The notes: generated by a model not told the origin, from the sequence alone. Counted from the stretch's first letter, positions 7,280 to 16,362 are shown. The stretch is DNA of 34,586 nucleotides from Janthinobacterium sp. BJB426 (GCF_002735705.1 NZ_PDZL01000034.1:1-34586); one strand, 5' to 3'. A program made the numbers and translations.

Positions 7280-9565
7280 TCATAAGCGGGCATCTCCTAT
7301 CAGGTCGGCCACCGCGTCGAGCAAGGTCTCGTCGTGGAAGCTGCCTTTGGTCAGGTAATAGTCGGCGCCGGCGGACAGGCCGCGCGCGCGGTCTTCCGGA
7401 CGGTCCTTGTACGAGACGATCATCACCGGCAGCTTGTGCAGGTGCAGGTCCTTCTTGATCAGCGACACCAGTTCGATGCCATCCATGCGCGGCATGTCGA
7501 CGTCGGTGATCACCAGGTCGTATTCGCCGCTGCGCACGACGTTCCAGCCGTCGATGCCGTCGATGGCCACGTCGACTTCGAAGCCGCGCGCCAGCAGCAG
7601 CTTGCGCTCCATCTCGCGCACCGTCAGCGAATCGTCGACGACGAGGATGCGCTTGGCGCGGCGCTGCTGCGTGTGGCCGGCCTGCGCCAGTTGGTGCAGG
7701 CCGCCCTCGTGCAGCAGCTTGTCGATCGACAGCAGCAAATCGGGCACGTCGAGGATCAGTACGGGCTCGCCGTCGTCGAGCAGGGCTGCGGCGGAAATGT
7801 CGCGCATCTTGCCGAAAATCGGGTCGATGGCCTGCACCGCCAGGCTTTGCTCGCCGCGGATGGCGTCGACCACCAGCGCATAGCTTTGCTTGCCGCGCCC
7901 GATCACCACTACCGGCAAGTCGTCGGCCTGGTTGGCCGCTTCGCCCAGTTCCAGCACCTGCGCCGCCGACACCAGGCCCAGATGCTCGCCCTTGAGTTCA
8001 AAGAACTGCTTGTTTTCCAGGGTATGGATGGCCGCTTGCGGCACGCGCACCACGCTTTCCACCTTGACGATGGGGATGGCATAGGCTTCGCCATGCACGT
8101 CGACCACCAGCGCGCGCACGATCGATTGCGTCAGCGGCAGGGTGATCAAGGCGCGGAAACCCCGGCCCGGTTCCGATTCCAGGCGCACCGTGCCGTTTTG
8201 CTGGCGTATCGTCTCGTGCACGATGTCGAGGCCCACGCCGCGTCCGGACAACTGGTTCGCCGTCGCCTTCAGGCTGAAGGCGGGCAGGAATAAAAATTCC
8301 AGCAGCTCGCCCGGCGACAGCGCGGCGGCCATGGCGGGGCTGGCCATCTTGCGCTCGATCACGGACTGGCGGATTTTTTCCAGGTCGACGCCGCGCCCGT
8401 CGTCGCTGATCTCGATGCTCAGCATGCCGGCGCGGTGGCGCGCTTCCATGCGTATCGTGCCCAGCGCCTCCTTGCCAGCGTCGATGCGCTCGTACGGGCC
8501 TTCCATGCCATGGTCGATGGCATTGCGCAGCATGTGGTTCAGCGGGCTTTCGATCTTCGCCAGGATGTCGCGGTCGACCAGGGTGTCTTCGCCTTCGATT
8601 TCCAGCTGCACTTCCTTGCCCAGGCTGCGCGCCAGGTCGCGCACCATGCGGGGAAACGCGTGGATGCCGTCGCGGAAAGGGCGCATGCGCAGGGCCAGCA
8701 CTTCGTCGACCATGCCTTGTGAAACGGCCAGCAAGCGCCGTTCATAGGTTTCGATGTCGGCGATGTGTTCGAGCATGAACTGCTTCAGGGGCTGCGTCTT
8801 TTGCAGCGCCAGCAGCGACTTTTCCATCAGGCCCGCGTCGCCCGAGCGGGCAATGGCTTCGTGCAGGTGCTCGACGGCGGAAAACAGGCTGCTCTGGTTG
8901 CGCTTGAAGCGCTGCAGCGCGCCGATGAACGGGTGCATCTGGTGCGCATTGATGCGCGATTCGCTGGCCAGCGACAGCAGTTTGTCGAAGTTTTGCGCCG
9001 CTGCCTTGGCAGTGCCAGCACCCGCGCGCGGTGCCGGGGCGGCCGTTTCCGGTTCATCTCCCGCCAAGCCGCTGGCCATGGGAGCCTGCGCTTCAGCCAC
9101 CGGCGGCGGCAAGGGCGCCGCGGCCGAGGGCAGGGCCGGCAATTCGGGCAGGTCGGCGATGCCGGCGATGGCGTTCAGGGTCTGGTCGATCTGCGTCGCA
9201 TTCGCGGCCAGCCACGCTTCGGCGCCCGCGTCGTCCAGCCGAGACAGCTGGACGATCAGGTCGACGCCCGACAGCAGCACGTCGACCCGTTCCGGCGTGA
9301 GTTTCAAGCGGCCATGCTGGGCGGCAACAAAACTGTCTTCCATGCCGTGCGCCAGTTGCACCACCACTTGCAGGCCGACGATGGCGGCGGCACCCTTGAT
9401 CGAGTGCGCCGCGCGCATCATCGCCTCGACGGCTGCCGCATCGCCCGCATGGCGCTCCATGGCCAGCAAGCCATCGGTGAGAATCTGGGTCTGGCTGTCC
9501 GCCTCCATGCGGAACAGGTCCAGCATGGAAAAGGCACTCAGGTCGCCGTGCTGGTCCTGGCTCAT
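7280..9565 (-). CDS. wspE: WspE, hybrid CheA-type histidine kinase with C-terminal receiver
   Basis: WspE autophosphorylates and passes phosphate to WspR and WspF. The 761-residue protein has an HPt domain with H54 (AAHSIKG), and an Ala/Pro-rich linker at about 210-250. It then has a dimerisation region, an HATPase domain (N box HMLRNAIDHG, DDGRGVD, GRGVGLDIV), a CheW-like domain, and a C-terminal REC domain with VVDDS and acceptor near D688 (ITDVDMPRMDG). This CheA-REC order is typical of WspE. The ATG at 9565 overlaps the wspD stop as ATGA. The frame runs open to 9982, but that extension lies over wspD and is Arg/Gly/Pro-rich shadow sequence. It is cytoplasmic and coupled to WspA through the CheW proteins. 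Confidence 0.95.
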   Translation of the reverse strand: MSQDQHGDLSAFSMLDLFRMEADSQTQILTDGLLAMERHAGDAAAVEAMMRAAHSIKGAAAIVGLQVVVQLAHGMEDSFVAAQHGRLKLTPERVDVLLSGVDLIVQLSRLDDAGAEAWLAANATQIDQTLNAIAGIADLPELPALPSAAAPLPPPVAEAQAPMASGLAGDEPETAAPAPRAGAGTAKAAAQNFDKLLSLASESRINAHQMHPFIGALQRFKRNQSSLFSAVEHLHEAIARSGDAGLMEKSLLALQKTQPLKQFMLEHIADIETYERRLLAVSQGMVDEVLALRMRPFRDGIHAFPRMVRDLARSLGKEVQLEIEGEDTLVDRDILAKIESPLNHMLRNAIDHGMEGPYERIDAGKEALGTIRMEARHRAGMLSIEISDDGRGVDLEKIRQSVIERKMASPAMAAALSPGELLEFLFLPAFSLKATANQLSGRGVGLDIVHETIRQQNGTVRLESEPGRGFRALITLPLTQSIVRALVVDVHGEAYAIPIVKVESVVRVPQAAIHTLENKQFFELKGEHLGLVSAAQVLELGEAANQADDLPVVVIGRGKQSYALVVDAIRGEQSLAVQAIDPIFGKMRDISAAALLDDGEPVLILDVPDLLLSIDKLLHEGGLHQLAQAGHTQQRRAKRILVVDDSLTVREMERKLLLARGFEVDVAIDGIDGWNVVRSGEYDLVITDVDMPRMDGIELVSLIKKDLHLHKLPVMIVSYKDRPEDRARGLSAGADYYLTKGSFHDETLLDAVADLIGDARL

Positions 9566-10248
9566 CGTAATAGTCTCGCAAGTTGAAAGCCGATCAGCGC
9601 CGTATCGAGGCAGCCGATGCGCAGGTCGCCCTCGGTGATGACGCCGGACAAATAGCGCGACAGGCCCTTGTTGATGGTGGCCGCCGGCGCCTGCACGGCG
9701 CCTGACGCATAGCGCACGATGCCGTGCAGGTCGGCCACGGGCAGCGCGTAGGCCTGTTCCTCCCAGCGCATCAGCAGCAGGCGCGCGAACGTGTGGCGGC
9801 CCTTGGCCGGTGGCGCGCCCTGTTCGTCGATGCCCAGCAAGTGTGCCAGCGACATGCATGGATACAGCTTGCCGCCGATATTGACGATGCCCGCCAGGCC
9901 GCGCCCGCCACGGTGCGGCAGCACGTGCGGCTTGGCCTGTGGCGCCACGGCGTCGAATACGCGCGTGGGCAGTGCCAGCCATTCGCGGCCGATGCGAAAC
10001 ACCAGCGCCGAGCTGTCGCGCACTTCGCCGCCCGCATCGATCTGGCGGAAGTGGCTGGCCCAGTCGCGCTGGTAGTGCTCATCCACGGGACGTTGCAGGT
10101 TGCGCTGGGCGGCGCCCGCATACACGTCGCAGTTACGGCAATGCACGTTGGCCGGCAGCTTGGAGCAGCTCTGGTCGCCGACCACGCCGATATGGTTCCA
10201 GCAGTCGTCGATGGCGGCGGGGGACTCGGTGGCGATGAGATTTGTCAT
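9562..10248 (-). CDS. wspD: WspD, CheW-type coupling protein with N-terminal cysteines
   Basis: The C-terminal two thirds of this 228-residue protein is a CheW domain (LVFRIGREWLALP, IVNIGGKLYPCMSLAHLLGI, RYLSGVITEGD). Such domains link receptor tips to the CheA-type kinase. The first 45 residues carry C16, C28, C37 and C40 (C-x11-C-x8-C-x2-C), an arrangement I recall from other WspD-like proteins, which could hold a metal or respond to redox state; that function is inference. Translation starts at ATG 10248, with AGGGG overlapping the stop of wspC nine bases upstream. The stop overlaps the wspE start. It is the second of two CheW proteins in the operon. Confidence 0.92.
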   Translation of the reverse strand: MTNLIATESPAAIDDCWNHIGVVGDQSCSKLPANVHCRNCDVYAGAAQRNLQRPVDEHYQRDWASHFRQIDAGGEVRDSSALVFRIGREWLALPTRVFDAVAPQAKPHVLPHRGGRGLAGIVNIGGKLYPCMSLAHLLGIDEQGAPPAKGRHTFARLLLMRWEEQAYALPVADLHGIVRYASGAVQAPAATINKGLSRYLSGVITEGDLRIGCLDTALIGFQLARLLR

Positions 10249-10257
10249 GCTTGCCCC

Positions 10258-11496
10258 TTAGTTGGATGCCTGGCGGCGCTGGTAGATGCGCGCCGCGCGC
10301 GCCTTCAGGGTGGCGGCGGCCGTGTGGTTGCCATTGCGTTCGGCCAGCAGGGACAGGTGGCACAGCGCCTCGTAGTGGTCGGGCTGCAGGTAGATGCAGC
10401 GGCGCCAGTAATCGTCGGCCAGGTCCATCTTGCCGGCCAGTTCATTGATGATGCCCAACATGAAATACGCTTCTGCCGCCTCGGGCACTCGCGCCAGATG
10501 GGCGTGGCATTTTTCGCCTGCCTCGCGCAATTGGCCACGGTCGGCCAGCAGGCGCGCCTCGGCCAGCAAATCGGCTTGCGCGGCTTGCGCGGCCGGCGTC
10601 GGCACGGACACGGGGCGCGTGCGCGGCGCAGCTTGTGCGACGGGAGCGGCAGTGCGCCTTGGGGCGGGCGGCACGCTGCGCAAGGTGCGCATGGCCGGCA
10701 GCGGCGCCACCTGCATGGGGCTGGCCGGCGCCGCCGTTTCCTTCTTCAGGGCGAAGGCCTGGCGAAACTGCAGCGTCGCAAAGCCGTTCTGGCAGAACGA
10801 TGGCACTTCTGCATAGCCGGCCAGCAGCATGCCGTCGTCGGCCAGCAGGGCGGACAGGTTGTGGATGGCCGCGCGCGTGGTCGGCTTGTCAAAATAGATC
10901 AGCAGGTTGCGGCAGAAGATGACGTCGTAGTGGCGGCTGTAGGTGGCGGTGTCGAACTGCAGCAGATTGCCCTGCCTGAAGGTCACCTGTTCGCGCAAGG
11001 AGTCGATGATGCGGTAGGCGTCGTCGGCCACGTGCGTGAAATAGCGTTCTCGGAAGGCGACGTCCTGCGCGCGGAAGGCGTTGCGGCCATACACGCCGGC
11101 TTGCGCGCGCTCGATGCAGCCGGGACTGAGGTCATACGCGTCGATGCTGAACGCCTGCTTCGGCACGCCGCCGTCGCGCAGCGCCATGGCCATCGAATAC
11201 GGTTCCTCGCCGCCCGCGCAGGGAATCGACAGGATGCGCGTGGCGCGTCCCCGCGCCCAGCGTTCCTGTACCAGTTCGACGGTGGCGTAGAACGCCTGCG
11301 GGTCGCGGAACAGCCATGATTCCGGCACCACCACCAGCTCGATCAATTGCGTCATTTCGGCCGGCGTGAGCGCCTGCAGGTAGGCCTCGCTATCGCTGAA
11401 GCCCGTCTGCTCCATGCGCTGGCCGACGGCCCGCTCGGCCACGGACTTGGAAACGGACAGGCCGGTCGCGCGGCGCAGCAGGGCTTGTGCCGTCAT
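10258..11496 (-). CDS. wspC: WspC, CheR-type methyltransferase with TPR tail
   Basis: WspC transfers methyl from S-adenosylmethionine to receptor glutamates, opposing WspF. The 412-residue protein has an N-terminal CheR helical region and a SAM-binding Rossmann domain with SIPCAGGEEPYSMA, ENERGY-like DAYDLSPGCIERA, and FCRNLLIYFD. An Ala/Pro-rich linker at about 250-320 follows. The C-terminus has tetratricopeptide-like helices (EAYFMLGIINELAGKMDLAD and the next repeat). CheR plus TPR is the WspC layout; in Pseudomonas the TPR part is thought to mediate protein contacts. ATG 11496 overlaps the wspB stop as ATGA. Position between the two CheW genes matches known wsp operons. Confidence 0.94.
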   Translation of the reverse strand: MTAQALLRRATGLSVSKSVAERAVGQRMEQTGFSDSEAYLQALTPAEMTQLIELVVVPESWLFRDPQAFYATVELVQERWARGRATRILSIPCAGGEEPYSMAMALRDGGVPKQAFSIDAYDLSPGCIERAQAGVYGRNAFRAQDVAFRERYFTHVADDAYRIIDSLREQVTFRQGNLLQFDTATYSRHYDVIFCRNLLIYFDKPTTRAAIHNLSALLADDGMLLAGYAEVPSFCQNGFATLQFRQAFALKKETAAPASPMQVAPLPAMRTLRSVPPAPRRTAAPVAQAAPRTRPVSVPTPAAQAAQADLLAEARLLADRGQLREAGEKCHAHLARVPEAAEAYFMLGIINELAGKMDLADDYWRRCIYLQPDHYEALCHLSLLAERNGNHTAAATLKARAARIYQRRQASN

Positions 11497-11948
11497 GCTG
11501 CACTCGCGTCTTGAAACAGCAGCGCACGCACGTCCGGCGGCAGCAGCTGTTCGAGTTCGACCAGCTGCACGATGCCGGCGGCGTCGCTGGCCACCTGGCC
11601 AAGGAAGGGGGCCGTAGCCACGCCGCTATCCTCGAGCTTTTCCGCAGCGATGTCGGCGATGCCGCGCACCTGCGTGGCCAGCAAGCCCAGCGCATGCGTG
11701 GTCCCGCCGGGCGCGCGGTAGTCGACGATGACGATGCGCGTGTCGAATTGCGCGGCGGCGGCAGGCAGTCCTGCCAGGCGCGACAGGTCGATCACGGGCA
11801 CGGGCGTGCCGTGCAAGTCCATCAGGCCGGCCACGTAGTCTGGCGTGAGCGGCAACTGTTTCAGCTCCAGCAACGGCAAGACGCGCACGATGCCGGCCAG
11901 GGGCAGGCCATAGCGGTCGCGTCCGATGTGAAAGAGCAGTACTTTCAT
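11493..11948 (-). CDS. wspB: WspB, CheW-type coupling protein
   Basis: This is a single-domain CheW protein of 151 residues. Marks are MKVLLFHIGRDRYGLPL at the N-terminus, VAGLMDLHGTPVPVIDLSRL, and a C-terminal ELEQLLPPDVRALLF. It should bridge the WspA signalling tip and WspE. ATG 11948 begins four bases after the wspA stop, so the two are translationally coupled. A longer in-frame opening to 12005 lies inside wspA and is not expected to be used. It lacks the N-terminal cysteines of WspD. In Pseudomonas, WspB and WspD are not interchangeable and affect receptor placement on the cell sides; whether this holds here is unknown. Confidence 0.93.
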   Translation of the reverse strand: MKVLLFHIGRDRYGLPLAGIVRVLPLLELKQLPLTPDYVAGLMDLHGTPVPVIDLSRLAGLPAAAAQFDTRIVIVDYRAPGGTTHALGLLATQVRGIADIAAEKLEDSGVATAPFLGQVASDAAGIVQLVELEQLLPPDVRALLFQDASAA

Positions 11949-11952
11949 GGGA

Positions 11953-13764
11953 TCAGATGGTGACGGCGAAGGACGACACGCTCGACTGCAGGTCGCCTGC
12001 CGCATATTGCAGCTGGTGCACCGCCTCGCTGGTGGCTTTCAGCGATTCCACCGTTTGCTGCGTGGCGTCGTTGAGCTGCATCATGGTGTCGGAAATTTGC
12101 GACGCGCCGATCGCCTGCGACTGCATGCCTTGCAGCACGGCATCGAATTGCGGCGTGAGTTTCTGCACCTGGTCCATCACGGACGACAGTTGTTCCGCCA
12201 CTTGCCGCACTTCGCCCACGCTGCGGCGAATTTCTTCCGAGAATTTATCCATGCCCATCACACTGGCGGACACGGCCGACTGCATTTCCTTGAGCATTTG
12301 CTCGATATCCCAGGTGGAGACGGAAGTCTGGTCGGCCAGGCGGCGGATTTCCGTCGCCACGACAGAAAAGCCGCGGCCCGCTTCGCCCGCTTTTTCCGCC
12401 TCGATGGCGGCGTTCAGCGAGAGGATGTTGGTCTGGTCGGCCACCTTGGTGATGGTGATCAGTACGCTATTGATATTGCTGGCTTTTTCCGACAGGGCCG
12501 CCAGCTTGGCGTTGATGGAATCGGTGGCCGAGACCATGTGCTGCATGGTCGAATCCATGCGCTTGAGGTTGTTTTGCGCTTCGGCCGTGGCATTCGTCGT
12601 GTAGTCGGCCACGGCGGTGGCGTCTTCCATGGTTTTGAGCAACTGGCTCGTGTTGGCCGAGATTTCCTTGGTGGTGCTGAGAATTTCCACGCTCGTTTGC
12701 GCTTGCTCAATGCCCGTGGCTTCCTGCTGGCGTGCCGAGGCGGCGATTTCCGTGGCGGACGTCGTCACCTGGATGCCGGCCTTTTGCACATTGTTGAGCA
12801 GGCTGCGCAGATTTTCGAACATCTTCGCCAGGCCATTGCCCAGCTGGCCGATGGCGTCGCTGCCCGTGATGCTGACCTTGCCCGTCAGGTCGCCCGAGGC
12901 TGCCTTCGACACCACTTCCAGCAGCGAATCGACCTTGGCCCGCAAGCTGTTGGTGGCAGCCAGTTCATTGGCCTGATTGTCCTGGATGGTTTGCGCCATG
13001 CGGTTGAATTCTTCCGTCACCTTGCCCAGCTCGTCGCGCGAGAGGATGGCGGCGCGCGCGCTTTGCTCGCCGCCGGCGATGCGCCCGACGGCGTCCGTCA
13101 GGCTGTTCAGCGGACCGAGGATGGAACGGCCGAGCAGGTAGGAAATACCCAGCGCCAGTACCACGCACAGCAGGCCGCCCAGTGCCAGGGTCAGCAGCAT
13201 GGTTTCCTGCAATTTCGCCGTCGTGGCCGTGCGTTCGGCCAGCAAGCGGGTTTCTTCGGCGGCGACTTCGTCGAGCAGCTTGTTCGCTTGCGCGACGGCC
13301 GGGTAGCCGGTCGGCGGCATGGTGCGCGCCACCGATTCCGTGGCGCCCGGCGCGTTGCCCAGCGCGCGGCGCTTCTCGATCAGGGGATTGATCCACTCCT
13401 TGACCCAGGTGGTGGTCAGCGCATCGATCTTGCGGAAGCGCTCCGACTGCAGCTTGTTGTCGACCGTCATGCTGATGGCTTTTTGCGTGTGCTGCGTCAG
13501 CACCGCCATCTCGTCCGTTTCCGGGTTCAGCGAAGCTTCGTTGCCGGTGAGAATGAAACCGCGCGCTTCCACCTGGATTTGCAGGATGGAATTGTGAATC
13601 TTGTCGATCTCGACCAGCACTTCCATCGTGTGGCGGTCCCAGGCATTGGCTTCCGACAGGCGCGAAAAGCTGTTGTAGGCGACGGCCAGCAAGATCAGGA
13701 TGATGGCCACGATGGAGCCGAAGCCCAGGTACAGTTTATTCTTGATACTCAGGTCTTTGAACAT
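11953..13764 (-). CDS. wspA: WspA, membrane methyl-accepting chemoreceptor
   Basis: WspA is the input receptor of the Wsp pathway, which responds to surface contact or envelope stress. The 603-residue protein has a first membrane segment at about 12-33. A periplasmic helical domain of about 150 residues follows (CHASE3 or four-helix type, with ARGFILTGNE). A second membrane segment lies at 189-211, then a HAMP region and a second HAMP-like stretch. The cytoplasmic MCP coiled coil carries the conserved tip NILSLNAAIEAEKAGEAGRG. It ends in SSFAVTI without the tethering pentapeptide seen in some enteric receptors. GGAG precedes the ATG by seven bases. It is the first gene of the wsp operon. Confidence 0.94.
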   Translation of the reverse strand: MFKDLSIKNKLYLGFGSIVAIILILLAVAYNSFSRLSEANAWDRHTMEVLVEIDKIHNSILQIQVEARGFILTGNEASLNPETDEMAVLTQHTQKAISMTVDNKLQSERFRKIDALTTTWVKEWINPLIEKRRALGNAPGATESVARTMPPTGYPAVAQANKLLDEVAAEETRLLAERTATTAKLQETMLLTLALGGLLCVVLALGISYLLGRSILGPLNSLTDAVGRIAGGEQSARAAILSRDELGKVTEEFNRMAQTIQDNQANELAATNSLRAKVDSLLEVVSKAASGDLTGKVSITGSDAIGQLGNGLAKMFENLRSLLNNVQKAGIQVTTSATEIAASARQQEATGIEQAQTSVEILSTTKEISANTSQLLKTMEDATAVADYTTNATAEAQNNLKRMDSTMQHMVSATDSINAKLAALSEKASNINSVLITITKVADQTNILSLNAAIEAEKAGEAGRGFSVVATEIRRLADQTSVSTWDIEQMLKEMQSAVSASVMGMDKFSEEIRRSVGEVRQVAEQLSSVMDQVQKLTPQFDAVLQGMQSQAIGASQISDTMMQLNDATQQTVESLKATSEAVHQLQYAAGDLQSSVSSFAVTI

Positions 13765-13801
13765 GGGAGGGCTCCGGAAGCGGGAAGGTCAGCACAATTG
13801 C

Positions 13802-13834
13802 ACTGTAGCATTTTGCCACGCAGACAGCAAAATG
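13802..13834 (-). promoter_or_regulatory. putative wsp promoter with overlapping inverted repeat
   Basis: On the minus strand TTGCTG (13830-13825) and TACAGT (13807-13802) are 17 bp apart, about 40 bp before wspA. A perfect inverted repeat overlaps them: CATTTTGC (13809-13816) and GCAAAATG (13827-13834), 18 bp centre to centre. That spacing suits a dimeric regulator, but no known factor is recognised. Hexamer matches are weak. Confidence 0.35.
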
Positions 13835-13880
13835 GGGGGCGTGCAGGGGCGTAAATCGCGGCAGAGTGCGCTGTAAACGG

Positions 13881-13905
13881 GAAAAGCCGCCCGTGGGCGG
13901 CTTCG
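13881..13905 (-). terminator. argG terminator
   Basis: AAGCCGCC (13884-13891) and GGCGGCTT (13896-13903) form a perfect 8-bp stem with a CGTG loop. In the argG direction it is followed by TTTT. It lies about 35 bp beyond the argG stop. Confidence 0.8.
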
Positions 13906-13939
13906 GTGGATGCGGGAGATAGTGCCTCCCGGCAACTAA

Positions 13940-15175
13940 TTACTTCTGACCGCGCTTTTCGCGGGCGATGGCGGCGATGCGCATGCGCAAGGCGTTCAGC
14001 TTGATGAAGCCGCCGGCGTCGGCCTGGTTGTAGGCGCCGCCGTCTTCGTCGAAGGTGGCGATGTTCATGTCGAACAGCGAATCCGTCTTCGAATCGCGCG
14101 AAACGACGATGACATTGCCCTTGTACAGCTTGATGCGTACCCAGCCGTTCACGGTTTCCTGCGTGTGGTCGATCAGGGTTTGCAGGGCAACGCGCTCAGG
14201 CGCCCACCAGTAGCCGTTGTAGATCATCGACGCGTAGCGCGGCATCAGGTCATCTTTCAGGTGGGCCACTTCGCGGTCCAGGGTGATCGATTCGATGGCG
14301 CGGTGGGCTTTCAGCATGATGGTGCCGCCCGGGGTTTCATAGCAGCCGCGCGATTTCATGCCGACATAGCGGTTTTCCACCAGGTCCAGGCGTCCCACGC
14401 CATGCTTGCCGCCAACTTTGTTCAGTTCGGCCAGCACGGTGGCAGGCGACATGCGCACGCCGTTGATGGCGACGATATCGCCTTTTTCGTATTCGATGTC
14501 CAGGTATTCCGCTTCGTCCGGGGCGTTTTCCGGGCTGACGGTCCAGCGCCACATCGTTTCTTCTGCTTCGGCGCTCGGGTTTTCCAGGTGGCGGCCTTCA
14601 AAGCTGATGTGCAGCAAGTTGGCATCCATCGAGTACGGCGCACCGCCGTTTTTGTGCTTCATGTCGATTTCGATGCCGGCGTCTTCCGCGTACTTCAGCA
14701 GTTTTTCGCGCGACAGCAGATCCCATTCGCGCCATGGCGCGATGATTTTTACGCCTGGCTTGAGGGCATAGGCGCCCAGTTCGAAACGCACCTGGTCGTT
14801 GCCCTTGCCGGTCGCGCCGTGCGAGATGGCGTCGGCGCCCGTGGCGTTGGCGATTTCGATCAGGCGCTTGGCGATCAAAGGACGGGCGATTGAGGTGCCC
14901 AGCAGGTACTCGCCTTCATACACGGTGTTGGCGCGGAACATCGGGAAGACGAAATCGCGCACGAATTCTTCGCGTACGTCTTCGATATGGATGTTTTCCG
15001 GCTTGATGCCGAATTTGATGGCCTTGGCGCGCGCCGGTTCCAGTTCTTCGCCCTGGCCCAGGTCGGCCGTGAAGGTGACGATTTCGCACTGGTAGTTATC
15101 TTGCAGCCATTTCAGGATGACGGAGGTGTCGAGTCCGCCGGAATAGGCCAGGACTACTTTTTTAATGTCGCTCAT
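13940..15175 (-). CDS. argG: argininosuccinate synthase
   Basis: ArgG joins citrulline and aspartate with ATP to argininosuccinate, the seventh step of arginine synthesis. The 411-residue protein has the ATP pyrophosphatase P-loop AYSGGLDTS at the N-terminus, the FTADLGQGEE segment, the citrulline and aspartate binding stretch HGATGKGNDQVRFE, and SMDANLLHISFEG. Length fits the common 400-residue type. GGAAG stands four bases before the ATG. It lies 69 bp after argF on the same strand, so the two probably form an operon, with a terminator after argG. It is cytoplasmic. Confidence 0.97.
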   Translation of the reverse strand: MSDIKKVVLAYSGGLDTSVILKWLQDNYQCEIVTFTADLGQGEELEPARAKAIKFGIKPENIHIEDVREEFVRDFVFPMFRANTVYEGEYLLGTSIARPLIAKRLIEIANATGADAISHGATGKGNDQVRFELGAYALKPGVKIIAPWREWDLLSREKLLKYAEDAGIEIDMKHKNGGAPYSMDANLLHISFEGRHLENPSAEAEETMWRWTVSPENAPDEAEYLDIEYEKGDIVAINGVRMSPATVLAELNKVGGKHGVGRLDLVENRYVGMKSRGCYETPGGTIMLKAHRAIESITLDREVAHLKDDLMPRYASMIYNGYWWAPERVALQTLIDHTQETVNGWVRIKLYKGNVIVVSRDSKTDSLFDMNIATFDEDGGAYNQADAGGFIKLNALRMRIAAIAREKRGQK

Positions 15176-15244
15176 ATTGCTTCCAGTTGTCGTTGTCGAT
15201 GTATGTATTGCGATGCTGCCAGGTGTTATGCAGTGCCTGGCGAA

Positions 15245-16165
15245 TTAGTTGATTTTACCGAGTAACAGGTATTCGATCAGCGCTTTTTGCACGTGCAAAC
15301 GGTTTTCCGCTTCGTCCCACACCACCGATTGGGGGCCGTCGATCACTTCGGCGGCTACTTCCTCGCCGCGGTGGGCGGGCAGGCAGTGCATGAACAGCGC
15401 GTCGGGCGCGGCGCGGGACATCTTCGCGCCATCGACGATCCAGCCGTCGAAGGCGGCGATGCGGGCCGCGTTTTCCGCTTCGTAGCCCATGCTGGTCCAC
15501 ACGTCCGTGTTGACCAGGTGCGCGCCTTCGCAGGCGTCCGACGGGTTGGCGAAGAAGGTGTAGCGCTCGGTCTTGACCTGCGCCAGGTCGATGTCGTAGC
15601 CCTTTGGCGTCGACACGTTGACGTGGAAGCCGAACACCTCGGCCGCTTGCAGCCACGAGTACAGCATGTTGTTGGCGTCGCCGATCCAGGCGACGACCTT
15701 GCCGGCTATCGAGCCGCGGTGTTCGATATAGGTGAAGATGTCGGCAAAGACCTGGCACGGGTGGTGTTCATTGGTCAGGCCATTGATCACCGGCACGCGC
15801 GAATTGGCGGCGAAACGCTCGATGATTTCCTGGCCGAAGGTGCGCACCATGATGATGTCGCACATGCGCGACATGACCTGGCCCGCGTCTTCCACCGGCT
15901 CGCCGCGGCCCAGCTGGGAATCGCGCGTGTTCAGGTAGATGGCGGCGCCGCCCAGCTGATGCATGCCGGCTTCGAACGACAATCGCGTGCGGGTCGAGTT
16001 CTTTTCAAAGACCATCACCAGGGTGCGGTCGATCAGTGGATGGTAGATTTCATAGTTCTTGAACTTGCGCTTGATCAGATGGGCGCGTTCGATCACATAT
16101 TCGTACTCTTCCAACGTGAAATCGGAGAACTGGAGGTAGTGCTTGATCGGTTTTTTTGTCGACAT
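15245..16165 (-). CDS. argF: ornithine carbamoyltransferase
   Basis: ArgF makes citrulline from ornithine and carbamoyl phosphate, feeding ArgG directly downstream. The 306-residue protein has the carbamoyl phosphate loop STRTRLSFE, the HHPCQVFAD segment, the ornithine-binding region DVWTSMGYE and the catalytic FMHCLPAHRGEEV. Two starts are possible: GTG 16174 (VIM extension) or ATG 16165. ATG 16165, giving MSTKKPIKHYL, fits family N-termini and is used here. A TATAAT-containing promoter candidate lies about 200 bp upstream. It is a cytoplasmic trimer in known homologues. Confidence 0.96.
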   Translation of the reverse strand: MSTKKPIKHYLQFSDFTLEEYEYVIERAHLIKRKFKNYEIYHPLIDRTLVMVFEKNSTRTRLSFEAGMHQLGGAAIYLNTRDSQLGRGEPVEDAGQVMSRMCDIIMVRTFGQEIIERFAANSRVPVINGLTNEHHPCQVFADIFTYIEHRGSIAGKVVAWIGDANNMLYSWLQAAEVFGFHVNVSTPKGYDIDLAQVKTERYTFFANPSDACEGAHLVNTDVWTSMGYEAENAARIAAFDGWIVDGAKMSRAAPDALFMHCLPAHRGEEVAAEVIDGPQSVVWDEAENRLHVQKALIEYLLLGKIN

Positions 16166-16362
16166 AATGACCACTTGAAGATGCGCAGGCCGCCGGCGGC
16201 GTGCCTTTCCCGCCGGGTTGCATCAGCGTACAACATCTCGTCTGATGACTGCCTCGCCCGGCGCGCTGCTGTGTTGATCGGTGCCAGCGCGACGCCTGTC
16301 GCGCGGGTCGATGCAGTTTGCCAAGTTGAAAATAATGCAATGGCAAGTACTTCAGCCGTTCA

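Noticed and set aside
9566..9982. N-terminal extension of wspE
   Set aside because: Overlaps wspD in another frame and is Arg/Gly/Pro-rich; the ATG at 9565 with ATGA overlap gives the family-like HPt start.
5181..13764. Flagellar chemotaxis operon
   Set aside because: CheA-REC fusion, CheR-TPR, two CheW genes and a terminal REC-GGDEF match Wsp, and no cheY, cheZ or motility gene is present.
11947..13854. 635-codon open frame on the plus strand
   Set aside because: Antisense to wspA, with low-complexity Arg/His/Gly composition; wspA on the other strand has clear domains.
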